The notes under the pieces: generated by a model
Told to the model about the DNA's origin: nothing
Seen by the model: only the letters and a program-made list of their open reading frames with translations
Database searches by the model: none
Program-made: the position numbers and the translations under genes
Part shown: positions 7,815 to 16,800 of the stretch, piece by piece
How the letters are laid out: each line of letters starts with the position of its first letter
Position numbering within the stretch: position 1 is the first letter of the stretch
NCBI GenBank assembly: GCA_964433755.1
Contig: CAYSSR010000001.1
Location: forward strand, 1,240,001 to 1,304,000
Direction of reading: 5' to 3'
Source of the DNA: JAUVXJ01 sp964433755
Lineage (GTDB): Bacteria > Chloroflexota > Anaerolineae > UBA7937 > B3-Chlor
Length of the DNA stretch: 64,000 bases

Positions 7815-10568
7815 CTACGGACCCCTGAGCCGCACGAGGACGCTTGGAAGCAGCCCCAGAACGAGCCCCAGCAACAGCAGAAAGACCCTCACCGGCGCTC
7901 CCTCCCACCCCAGGAGAATCGTTGGGTTCAGCAGGCCGAGTCCAAAGAGAAGATAGCCCACGAGACCTAGACCTACGCCGTAGAGGATGAGCTGGACCTC
8001 GCGTTCCCACGCCTTCCTGCGACCTCTGCGCATCTGGGCACCAGCCGCGTTGCCCAGCACCGTGCCTACGCAAGCCAGGAGAAAGTCCAGCCAGTCTACA
8101 GGGCGACCCACCGGCTCGGCAACGGGCTCGGGAGTTGGGGTCGGCTCCGGCGTCGGGGTCGGAGGAGGCACGTATCGCGTGGCCGTGGGCGTAGGGCTTG
8201 GTGTGGCCGTCGCTGTAGGGGTGAAAGTGGGCAAGGGCGTCACGGGCACCACCACGCGCACGCTGAGCGGTTCCGATGTCACCTCTCCACTGGTCGCACT
8301 CACTGTCATCAAACCGGCAGGAGCGGGGGCGGCCAGCCAGAAGCTGGCGCTTGCCACGCCGTTCACCGTATCCGTGACGACCTGCGGCTCAACGAATACG
8401 TCGCCCTCAAGATAAGCGCCCCTAAACTCAACCCTGGTACCGTCTGGCACCGGGTGTCCGTTGTGATCCACGATCACGCTCGTCCGGACGACCAAAGGCT
8501 CGCCACCCACGTACAGGTCGGCTGTCTCAGGAGGAGAGAGCCTTTCCAGAATCAAGCTCTGATCAGGTGCCGGCACCAGGGCGTTCGCCAGTTCATAGCC
8601 GATAGCCTCGATGCTCACGGGCGAGATACCCAGAGTGGAAAAGTCGGGCTGGAAGAGCGGCCTCAAGGACACATCGACACTGGGCCCGGCTCTGCCATAC
8701 ACGGCATAGTAGGCGGTCAGTTTGCTGATCTCCGTGCTGTCGAGGTGATACGGAGCGTCGTAGGCGATGCCCACGATCGTCTTGTCGGCAAGATAGTACT
8801 CCCTTTCGGCCAGAAGCTCCCTGATCGCTCGGGATGCTGGGAACTCATCCGGATTGTAGTCGGGCAGTGCCACGACAATCCACTCTGCCTCCTGGATGCG
8901 CCCCTCGACCAACGCGGTGTCTTCTTCGCCCAGGGTACCTTCGATCCACTGTTGTATCTGAGCGAAGCTAAGCGTGCTAACCCTTTCTGCGCTGACCTGG
9001 CCTGTACCATCTGGGCCGTAGAGGCCAAGCAGGACGCTCTGTACACCTCCACCCGAGAGCACCGGGCTCTCGTAGCAGCCTTCGAAGCACTCCAGGATAA
9101 GAACGTCGTCTTCCTGCGTCGGGGGCGAGGGCAGACTCGTTGCCCCTCCGTCGCCCACAGGGTATAGGAGGGTGAGTGCTTCCACCACCATCGCCCGCAC
9201 GGAGTCAGTCGCAGACCCAACCGATGCAACGGCATCTTGCTCCACCACCAGCACATCGTCTAGCCGTAGATTCGGATATAGGGCAATCTTGGCCTGGAGT
9301 ATCCGTCGTACTGACTCATCCACTCTCTGCCTGAACTCCGACTCCTCGTTGTACGTGGCTTTGAAGTACTCGATGGTGTCGATGATGTTCTGGAGATCCT
9401 CAGCCTCCCAGTCCTCTCCCAAAGAGAAGTCGACCAGTGGGAGAATGTCATTCCCCGCAAGCAGTGCCTCCCGAGCGATGCGCTCACCGGGGAAGTCCGC
9501 TGGCGGGGCATTGTAGAATCTCTTGATCGCATCGGCGCCCAGCATGTCCGCGACCAGCAAACCGTTCGCTCGCCAGCCGGCGAACTCTGGTAGCGCCATA
9601 GCCGCTTGCAGCCCTGCCTTGTTCAAGGTCAACGGATTCGCGATAGACGCCGCGTTCTCGGAGAGCGCTTCGCACCTGGCGTGTCCGACTATCAAGGCAT
9701 CGGTAGTCCCCAGAGGATCGTTTGGGCTGTACCTGGCGACGGCGGCAAAAGGCACCAAGTCCAGGGCCCTTAGCTCTTCGAGCGACCTGTTGATGGTGGT
9801 GACCTCGGCCTGGGGGTCTCGGCCACCGGTTCCAAGGCCCGGGAAATGCTTGGAGACTGTGGCCACCTTGCCGTCGCTTCCCTGGTGTACTCCCCTCACG
9901 TACGCACGCCCCAGACGTGCAACCCAATCTGGATTCCCTCCCAATACTCGTACGCCAAGATCTCCCCGCTCACCCGATCTGGGGCTGTCCAATACATCGA
10001 GCACAGGCCCGAACAGCATGTTGACGCCCACCGCTGCCAGTTCGCGGCCTACGATCTCGCCCATGGTCTGGGCGTTCTCTTCGCTCCACGAGGCGCCAAT
10101 AGCCATGCTGGACAACACGGGCGTGAAGCCAGAGCGAAGCTCTGTGTGAGGATACCCGTTGCCCTCCTGCTCCACCGCCAAGTACAACGGTATGAACACT
10201 TCGTTCCCGTCAACCGTGCGGCTGTTGGCTCGGAAAGCGAGCTGCTGAAGATTGTTGGTGAGACGCGCCACTTGCAGCGGCAGCGCCTCCTCCCCCTGGT
10301 TGTTTATGTTGCCCCTGGACTCCGAGATCAGTACCGCCCCAATCCTGTACTCGACGATGAGCTGTGCGATGCTGCTCTCGTCGCTGGTATCCGTGCCCGG
10401 GAAATCCACCATGAACAACTGGCCAACTCGATCATCGACGGTCATCATCGCCATCAAGCTGTCCACAGATACGCTGCCCTGAGCGGCTGCCGCCCGGGGC
10501 AACGAGAGAGCGAGGATGCAAAACGCCAGCGCCACTCTCAATAGCATGGTGATTTCCCGCTTGGTCAA
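7815..10568 (-). CDS. Extracytoplasmic GH3 (NagZ-like) glycosidase with P/T-rich tail and C-terminal membrane helices
   Basis: A 917-residue protein with a signal peptide (LLRVALAFCILALSLPRAAAA), a GH3 barrel (about 35-400) and an alpha/beta second domain (about 450-650). An immunoglobulin-like or invasin-like stretch follows (about 680-780), then a Pro/Thr repeat linker (about 785-825) and two or three membrane helices (about 835-910). GH3 marks are AVEQEGNGYPH, GPVLDV, SKHFPGLG and LLVADMLGADAI, where Asp341 is the expected nucleophile. The family includes beta-N-acetylhexosaminidases; the SKHFPG signature fits NagZ-type enzymes, but the specificity is inferred. The start is TTG, supported by AGGAGAGG seven bases before it. 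It lies 18 bp downstream of the aminopeptidase gene in one operon. The tail suggests retention at the cell surface. Confidence 0.83.
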   Translation of the reverse strand: MTKREITMLLRVALAFCILALSLPRAAAAQGSVSVDSLMAMMTVDDRVGQLFMVDFPGTDTSDESSIAQLIVEYRIGAVLISESRGNINNQGEEALPLQVARLTNNLQQLAFRANSRTVDGNEVFIPLYLAVEQEGNGYPHTELRSGFTPVLSSMAIGASWSEENAQTMGEIVGRELAAVGVNMLFGPVLDVLDSPRSGERGDLGVRVLGGNPDWVARLGRAYVRGVHQGSDGKVATVSKHFPGLGTGGRDPQAEVTTINRSLEELRALDLVPFAAVARYSPNDPLGTTDALIVGHARCEALSENAASIANPLTLNKAGLQAAMALPEFAGWRANGLLVADMLGADAIKRFYNAPPADFPGERIAREALLAGNDILPLVDFSLGEDWEAEDLQNIIDTIEYFKATYNEESEFRQRVDESVRRILQAKIALYPNLRLDDVLVVEQDAVASVGSATDSVRAMVVEALTLLYPVGDGGATSLPSPPTQEDDVLILECFEGCYESPVLSGGGVQSVLLGLYGPDGTGQVSAERVSTLSFAQIQQWIEGTLGEEDTALVEGRIQEAEWIVVALPDYNPDEFPASRAIRELLAEREYYLADKTIVGIAYDAPYHLDSTEISKLTAYYAVYGRAGPSVDVSLRPLFQPDFSTLGISPVSIEAIGYELANALVPAPDQSLILERLSPPETADLYVGGEPLVVRTSVIVDHNGHPVPDGTRVEFRGAYLEGDVFVEPQVVTDTVNGVASASFWLAAPAPAGLMTVSATSGEVTSEPLSVRVVVPVTPLPTFTPTATATPSPTPTATRYVPPPTPTPEPTPTPEPVAEPVGRPVDWLDFLLACVGTVLGNAAGAQMRRGRRKAWEREVQLILYGVGLGLVGYLLFGLGLLNPTILLGWEGAPVRVFLLLLGLVLGLLPSVLVRLRGP

Positions 10569-10586
10569 GGGGTGTCCTCTCCTAGC

Positions 10587-11669
10587 TCAGTAGACCCACT
10601 GGCCATCCTTCTGGACGAGGGTCCCGTCCAGAAGGATCTCGCCCCCGACACGAAGGTCCTTGATCATGTCCCAATGAATACCCGATTCGTTCTCGCTCCC
10701 GGTCTCCGGGTAGCCTCTGCCCAGCGCCAAGTGCACCGTGCCCCCTATCTTCTCGTCGAACAGGATGTTCTTGATGAAGCGATCGATCTTGTAGTTGTTG
10801 CCGAGCCCCACTTCGCCCACGTAACGTGATCCAGCGTCCAAGTCCAGCAGTGCCAGCAGGTAGTCCTCTCCCTTGTCGGCAGTAGCCTTCACCACCCTGC
10901 CTTCTTCGAACCACAGATGGACGCCTACAACCTCGCGCCCCCCGAAAGCTGGATAGATGGCGGGATAGCTGAACCTGATGTGTCCCTCGACGCTATTCTC
11001 CACCGGTCCCGTGAACACCTCACCGTCAGGCATGTTCACTCTGCCATCCGCACTGATGAACGTGCGCCCGCTTACCTTCATCCTGAGATCCGTGTCTTCT
11101 CCTCTGATGACCACCTCACTGCCTGTGTCGAAAAGAGCTTTGAGGCCCTGCTGCTCCAGGGCGATCTGGTCCCAGTCCTGATCCATGGCGCCGTACACGA
11201 ATGACTCGAACTTGCTTAACGTCATCTCGGCTTCCTGGGCAGCACCAGGGGTGGGATAGAGGGTAACGACCCAGCGAGTGTTGTCGGTGAGATACGCTCG
11301 CACCTTCGCGTCTGACTTGCGCCACTGAGCCACTCTTGCCGCATCAAAACCGCTCATCAACTTGGTATTGACGGCGGCAAGGATGTGGATGCACACGTTT
11401 GTCTGCTTAGCAAGCTGCATGTGGAGGGAAGGGAACATGCCGAGGCGCTCGTCCGATGCCTCCTCGATCAGTGCCTCTCTGATTTCCTCGAGCTCGATAC
11501 GTGTGAAGATCTCACCAGCATCCGTTTGCAGCAAGCGCCGGTAGACTTCCACGACCAACGGCTTGGCCGCTTCGCTGTACGCTAGGATCTGAACGGTGTC
11601 GCCTTTCTGGACCTCGGTACAATAGTCCACCAAGATCGCGGCCAGTCTCTTCACCCTGGGGTCCATCAT
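10587..11669 (-). CDS. M29-family metallo-aminopeptidase (AmpS/PepS type)
   Basis: A 360-residue cytosolic exopeptidase. Characteristic M29 segments are MPDGEVFTGP (metal-binding Glu), GVHLWFEEGRVV, the Glu/Tyr region GEVGLGNN, IHWDMI and DGTLVQKDGQWVY at the C-terminus. Members release N-terminal residues using two divalent ions. The ATG at 11669 has AAGGGAG at good spacing; the open frame further upstream crosses the promoter (11716-11744) and is not used. It is the first gene of a two-gene unit with the GH3 glycosidase, suggesting joint turnover of peptide and amino-sugar material (inference). Confidence 0.9.
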   Translation of the reverse strand: MMDPRVKRLAAILVDYCTEVQKGDTVQILAYSEAAKPLVVEVYRRLLQTDAGEIFTRIELEEIREALIEEASDERLGMFPSLHMQLAKQTNVCIHILAAVNTKLMSGFDAARVAQWRKSDAKVRAYLTDNTRWVVTLYPTPGAAQEAEMTLSKFESFVYGAMDQDWDQIALEQQGLKALFDTGSEVVIRGEDTDLRMKVSGRTFISADGRVNMPDGEVFTGPVENSVEGHIRFSYPAIYPAFGGREVVGVHLWFEEGRVVKATADKGEDYLLALLDLDAGSRYVGEVGLGNNYKIDRFIKNILFDEKIGGTVHLALGRGYPETGSENESGIHWDMIKDLRVGGEILLDGTLVQKDGQWVY

Positions 11670-11715
11670 GCCAACTCCCTTTTGTCGCAGATCACCAGTC
11701 GGCAACTCGGACAGG

Positions 11716-11744
11716 ATTTTATCGCAACGGCCCTTTCCTGTCAA
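11716..11744 (-). promoter_or_regulatory. Promoter of the aminopeptidase-GH3 operon
   Basis: Minus strand TTGACA (11744-11739), 17-nt spacer, TAAAAT (11721-11716). Five of six -10 bases match consensus. Confidence 0.8.
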
Positions 11745-12532
11745 CAACTACGCCCTGGAAAGCCACCTCCCAGCGGTCAGAAGCAGAGGCCAGCGTACCC
11801 CAGGAAGTGACTGCGAATCCTGATGGGCGCTGATGCGTGGTCAAGTGGAGCCAGGGCAGTCGCTTGCACAGAGGGTGCCCGCCAACTGTCCCTGCAGCAG
11901 TGCGGGTGGGGATCGGACCTCGATAGTGGAACGGACGTCGCCTACAGTGCGTGCACCAGCCGTGGGCAGGCCGGTCGGCCTTGGAGCATTGGACGCCTAC
12001 TTGTCCCCTAGCCTCAGTGTGCTAGGTGGATCGTCAAGGGCGCGCGGCCAGACAGGTCGGCGACGCCAACCGACGAAGGCGCCGCCGCCGAGCGGCTACC
12101 ACACCCCGCCGCCCGGCAGCGTCCTTCGCAGAAGTCGGGCTACAAGCCCCATGTACTCCACGTTTGACGTACACTCAGGAACAGGTCACGGCACGTCAAG
12201 CCCGCGCCCGGGTCGAACCACGCAACAGTGTTCTCCGTTAGTCGCACAGCTAGCCCACTAGGTGACGTCGCTGCTCTTTCACCCGGGGATGCCGCGTGCT
12301 GGCGAACAATCGCCACGGAACTCCAGCTTCAGAGGCCGGTTCGGAGACCGCCGCACCCCGATGTCGGAGACACGGTCTCGGGGGTTTCGACAGCGCAGCA
12401 CGAGCACGTCCCGCTCGCCCAGGGCGCGCGAACGCCGGGGCGGGTGGTTGAGCAGCTCGTGTAGGCGCCGACTGCGAGCAGCCGCCGGCCCCAAGGAACT
12501 CACTGGAGCCATGCACGCCGTCCAGAGAAAGG
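11745..12532. other. Gene-poor 0.8-kb interval
   Basis: No frame here shows a recognisable domain, a good ribosome-binding site or normal codon usage. The open frames are Arg/Pro/Ser-rich translations of GC-rich DNA. Small inverted repeats exist (TTGACGT at 12164-12170 with ACGTCAA at 12193-12199; GGGCTacaAGCCC near 12137). It may be a decayed gene or hold an unrecognised RNA; I cannot support either. Confidence 0.4.
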
Positions 12533-12781
12533 CTACCCGTAGGCCGCCTTCAGTTCCTCCTTGACCAGCTCCTGGACCTCACGCAGCAGTTCCGGATATC
12601 CTGCGTAGCCCAGCCTTTGCGCGAACCTCGTCACCGTGGCTGGATCTACCTCGAGGCGCTGTGACAGCGCAGACCCGTTCATGAAAGCGGCCTCTCGGTA
12701 CTCCTGCGTCAGGAAGTCGGCGATCCTCTTCTGGTTGCGTCCTAGTCTTGCGTAGTGTTGTGCGATCCTTTCCCGAAACAT
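12533..12781 (-). CDS. RpiR-type HTH protein lacking the SIS domain
   Basis: An 82-residue protein that is nothing but the N-terminal helix-turn-helix domain of the RpiR/MurR family: FRERIAQHYARLGRNQKRIADFL, then AAFMNGSALSQRLEVDPATV and TRFAQRLGYAGYPELLREVQ. Normal family members have about 280 residues, with a C-terminal SIS domain that binds phosphosugars. Here the frame stops right after the HTH, and no SIS remnant is visible downstream. The start is well defined by AAGGAGGG seven bases before the ATG, and a promoter lies at 12862-12890, so the gene looks functional. It might act as a DNA-binding protein without a ligand domain or pair with a separate SIS protein. Confidence 0.75.
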   Translation of the reverse strand: MFRERIAQHYARLGRNQKRIADFLTQEYREAAFMNGSALSQRLEVDPATVTRFAQRLGYAGYPELLREVQELVKEELKAAYG

Positions 12782-12861
12782 GGATACCCTCCTTTTCCTT
12801 CTGCATTCAAGCATGGGATCGAGGGGAGGCCGACCCCGCCTAGTCGGGGTCCTCAACATTC

Positions 12862-12890
12862 ATTATAGCCCAGCTAGCGCTGTTGCGCAA
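12862..12890 (-). promoter_or_regulatory. Promoter of the RpiR-type HTH gene
   Basis: Minus strand TTGCGC (12890-12885), 17-nt spacer, TATAAT (12867-12862). Confidence 0.65.
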
Positions 12891-13017
12891 ATCGGCGTCT
12901 GGCACCCCCGAATCGGCTCGGAGAGCGTCTCCGTCACGACACCGAGACCCGTGCCTCAGCCCAAGGGACCTATTTGGAGCAGTCGACCCGGTCCCCTTCT
13001 TCATCTGCTCCAACCTC

Positions 13018-13046
13018 TTGCACTCGCCCTGCCCTCCCTGTATAAT
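13018..13046 (+). promoter_or_regulatory. Promoter of the mannosyltransferase/flippase operon
   Basis: TTGCAC (13018-13023), 17-nt spacer, TATAAT (13041-13046), about 36 bp before the ATG at 13083. Confidence 0.75.
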
Positions 13047-13082
13047 CCTCAGCATATCGCCAGCAATTGAGAGCAAAGAACC

Positions 13083-13829
13083 ATGAAGACCATGGTCGTG
13101 ATGCCGACCTACAACGAAGCCGACAATCTGGTCCAGATAGTCGCTGAGTTGATGACTTTGGACTTGGAGGGACTCGACATACTGATCATCGACGACAACT
13201 CGCCTGATGGAACGGGCAGGATTGCGGACGAGCTTGCGGCCCAGTATGCCGATCGGGTGCATGTGATTCACCGCCAAGGCAAGATGGGGCTCGGAACCGC
13301 CTACGTCACAGGCTTCCACCGCGCTCTGGAAGCTGGTGCGGACTACATCGTCCAGATGGACGCGGACTTCTCGCACTCTCCGTCCTATATCCCCACGTTC
13401 CTTGAGGCGATGAAGGATTGCGACCTGGTGGTCGGGTCTCGCTACGTCGCCGAGGGTGCAGTGGACGAACGCTGGAGTCCCTGGCGCCGCTTCCTCAGTT
13501 GGGGTGGCAACGCCTACGCCCGGCTCGTCACCGGGCTTCGCATCCATGACGCTACAGGGGGCTTCAGGTGCTTCCGGCAGCAGGCCCTGCGCGAACTCGA
13601 CCTCGATCGTATCAGATCTGAAGGATACGCCTTCCAGATAGAGGTCGCCTACGCATGCCAGAAGGCCGGCCTCCGGCTCTGCGAGATCCCCATCTACTTC
13701 GAGGATCGATCTATGGGTCTGTCCAAGATGAGTTCGCGCATCATCTTGGAGGCTATGTGGCGTGTGTGGCAGATGAGATGGCACTACCGGGACGTGCAGC
13801 CACACACTACAGGTAGAGGTAGTAGTTGA
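13083..13829 (+). CDS. Polyprenol-phosphate mannosyltransferase (GT2, DPM1-like)
   Basis: A 248-residue soluble GT-A glycosyltransferase of family 2, similar to dolichol-phosphate mannose synthase and Ppm1. It would move mannose from GDP-mannose to a polyprenyl phosphate at the inner face of the membrane. Visible marks are MPTYNEADNL, IIDDNSPDGTG, the metal-binding QMDADFSH (Asp93, Asp95), GSRYV, ATGGFRCFR and FEDRSMGLSKMS. It lacks the C-terminal membrane helices of DPM1-GtrA-like fusions. Its stop overlaps the TTG start of the next gene (TTGA), pointing to translational coupling. The mannosyl-lipid product could feed GT-C enzymes such as the one at 49.7 kb (inference). Confidence 0.87.
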   Translation: MKTMVVMPTYNEADNLVQIVAELMTLDLEGLDILIIDDNSPDGTGRIADELAAQYADRVHVIHRQGKMGLGTAYVTGFHRALEAGADYIVQMDADFSHSPSYIPTFLEAMKDCDLVVGSRYVAEGAVDERWSPWRRFLSWGGNAYARLVTGLRIHDATGGFRCFRQQALRELDLDRIRSEGYAFQIEVAYACQKAGLRLCEIPIYFEDRSMGLSKMSSRIILEAMWRVWQMRWHYRDVQPHTTGRGSS

Positions 13830-16800
13830 TCCGCAAACAGAGGCTGTGGGACCTCGCTATCGTCCTCTTCCTTCTGGCGCTGCCGCTGATTCTCTTCTGG
13901 CCTGTGACTGTGGGCGGCCGCACGCTGGTGCCCTTCGACAACCTCTTCACTTTCCAGCCCTGGCAGACCTTCGCCGAGAGTATGGGGGTGGGCATCCCGC
14001 ACAACGAGCTCCTGAGCGATCTACTGCTGGAGAACTACGCCTGGAAGACGTTCATCGTCGAGGCCCTGCGGGAGGGACAGATACCTCTCTGGAACCCGTA
14101 TCTCTTCGCTGGCGTCCCGTTTCTCGCTGCAGGCCAGCATTCGGCTCTCTATCCCTTCAGTGTGCTGTTCTACGTGCTCCCGATCCCGCAAGCGTACGGC
14201 TGGTTCACCGTCCTCCACCTGTTCCTCGCAGCGCTGTTCATGCACGTGTTCATGCGTACCCTCGGTGCCGGCAGGCTCGGTTCCACGGTCTCCGCAGTGA
14301 CCTACGCCTTCTGTGGATTCATGGTCGTCAGTGTCGACTTCCCCATGGTTCTGGCGGCTGTGAGTTGGCTACCCTTCGTTCTCACGATGACAGAACTGCT
14401 GATCAGGACCCAGGAGACTCACCAGGTCGCGGTGCGTTCCATCCCCTTCATGATCGGCGGTGCATTGGCTCTGGGAGTCCAGTTCCTCGCGGGACACGCC
14501 GAGATGTCCTACTACGTGTTGATGGTCCTGGCCTTCTACTCAGTCTGTCGTCTGGGGATTCTATGGTGGCGCACCCGAGACACGAAGAGAGTCGCCGTCC
14601 TCATCCTGATCGTTGCGTGCATGACCGGCCTTGGCGCGGGCCTCGGTGCCGTCCAGCTCTTGCCCTTCCTGGAGCTAGCCAGGCTCAACTTCAGACAAGG
14701 TTCCGCAAGCTACCAGGAGATCATTCGCTGGGCCTATCCTGTGCGTCAGGTGCTGACCTTCGTGATCCCGGACTTCTTCGGCAACCCCAGCCATCACGGC
14801 TACATCGACTTGCTCACCCACCGATGGACCCCCATAGCAGAGAACGCCCGTGGCGAGTCGATCAACGCCATATTCTGGGGCATCAAGAACTACGTCGAGG
14901 CCGGGGCATACGTGGGTCTGCTACCCATCTTGCTCGCCTTGGTGGCCATCCTTCGGAGAAGAGACCGCTACGTGTGGATCTTCGCTTCCCTGGCGGTCAT
15001 CGGCTTCGCTCTGAGCTTCGGAATACCCTTGTACTCCCTTCTGTACCACCTGTTGCCAGGCTACAGCCAGCTTCACACGCCGTTCCGCTGGGTCTTTCCG
15101 TACAGCCTGAGTATGGCCGTTCTGGCGGGCTTTGGCGCGGCGGCCTTGCGCTCGGGCTTCACCTCGGCAAGGCCGTCTCGTCTCGAGGTCTGGGGACCTC
15201 GGGCGCTCGGTTGGCTGGCGGTCGCGGTGGGAGGGGCGGGCCTGCTCTGCGCCCTGTTGATGTTGGCGCTGCCGGCCCAGTTCTTTTCTCTGGGGGATCG
15301 TCTGCTGGCTAGCTCAGATCTGGCCCAGGCCTCCTTCCCGGATGGACGGGCATTTCTCTCCTACGAGTGGCGCAACCTGATCCTCTTCAGCCTCATTCTC
15401 ATGGCTTCCGGCATTGTCCTCAGGATCAGCTACTGCGACATTCGCCTGCCGCGCCGTTTGGGATCGTACCGTGTCTGGCGACTACTGGTAGTCGTCGTCG
15501 TGACGCTGGATCTTCTGATCCTGGCCGCGGGCTTCAATCCTGCCACCGAGAGTCGCCTGGCTGAGCTCACGCCTCCTTCCGTGGAGTTCCTCCAGTCTGA
15601 CGAAGAGCTCTACAGGCTTACCTCGTTCAATGCACCGCGCGAGAAGACCCTCCTGGCCAACGTGGGGATGTACTACGGCCTGCACGACATCCGTGGTTAC
15701 GACTCCATCATCCCCAAGCAGTACGCCGACTTCATGGGATTGATCGAAGAACAGGGCGAGTTGATCTACAACCGCATCGCGCCGCTCTACCAGTACGGTT
15801 CCCTCGATTCACCACTGCTGGACCTGCTCAACGTCAAGTACGTCGTGACCACACAGCACATCCCGAATCCGAACTACACTCTGGTCTACGACGACGAGGT
15901 ACGTATCTATCGCAACGATGACTACCTGCCGCGCGCCTTCGTCGTCTATGACGTCGAGGTGATCCAGGACGACGGGGAGTTGTTGCAGCGACTCCAGAGG
16001 CTGAATCCACGAGAACGGGTGCTGCTGAGCACGAGCCCCCCTCAGGAATACCTGAAGACGCCCTCTGGCTCGACGGCGGAGGCCGTGGCGCAGACTCGTA
16101 TCCTCAGCTATGGGATCAACGACGTGATGGTGGAGGCAGAGCTCCCTCGAGATGGCTGGCTGGTGCTGGCAGATAGCTACTTCCCCGGCTGGAAGGCGTT
16201 CCAGCAACTGGAGAACGGCCAGGAACAAGAGCTCGATATCTACAAGGCGGACTACAACTTCCGGGCTGTACATCTGCCTGCCGGGCGGAACGTTGTTCGC
16301 TTCCGGTACAGCCCCATGTCGCTCAAACTGGGCGTCTACGCCAGCTTCATCGCCGCGGTCGTCCTGTTCGCGGCCGCGGGCTTCTGGCTGTGGGGTCGAT
16401 TCTATCGCGAGGATGAGGGCGACTCCATCCTCAAACGTGTAGTCAAGAACAGCATGACCCCCATGGCCACCTCCTTTCTCAACAAACTCATCGACACCGC
16501 CTTCGCCATGCTCATGTTGCGTATATTGGGTCCGGAGGGCGCAGGCAAGTACAGTTTCGCTATCGTCGTCTTCTCGTTTCTGGAGATAGTCACCAACTTC
16601 GGCCTTAACACACTGCTCACCAGAGAGGTGTCCAAAGACCGGAGTCAAGCCAACCGCTACCTCAGCAACACCGCCATTCTGCGCCTGATCATTCTGGTCG
16701 CTTCCATGCCTGCACTGCTGGTCTTTCTAGTGGCGTGGCGACAGGTCTTCGCTCTTGCAGACGATACCACTGCTGCCATACTCCTGTTGAGTATGAGTCT

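Noticed and set aside
12060..12125. GCC/GCG-rich run resembling a short repeat
   Set aside because: No regular unit or spacing; not a CRISPR array or tandem repeat.
11833..12261. 142-codon frame in the 11.7-12.5 kb gap
   Set aside because: Ser/Pro/Arg-rich, no ribosome-binding site and no recognisable domain.
13846..15312. 488-codon open frame inside the YfhO-flippase gene
   Set aside because: It is Arg/Ser/Pro-rich, has no domain, and lies in a shifted frame of a gene with clear membrane-protein coding pattern.
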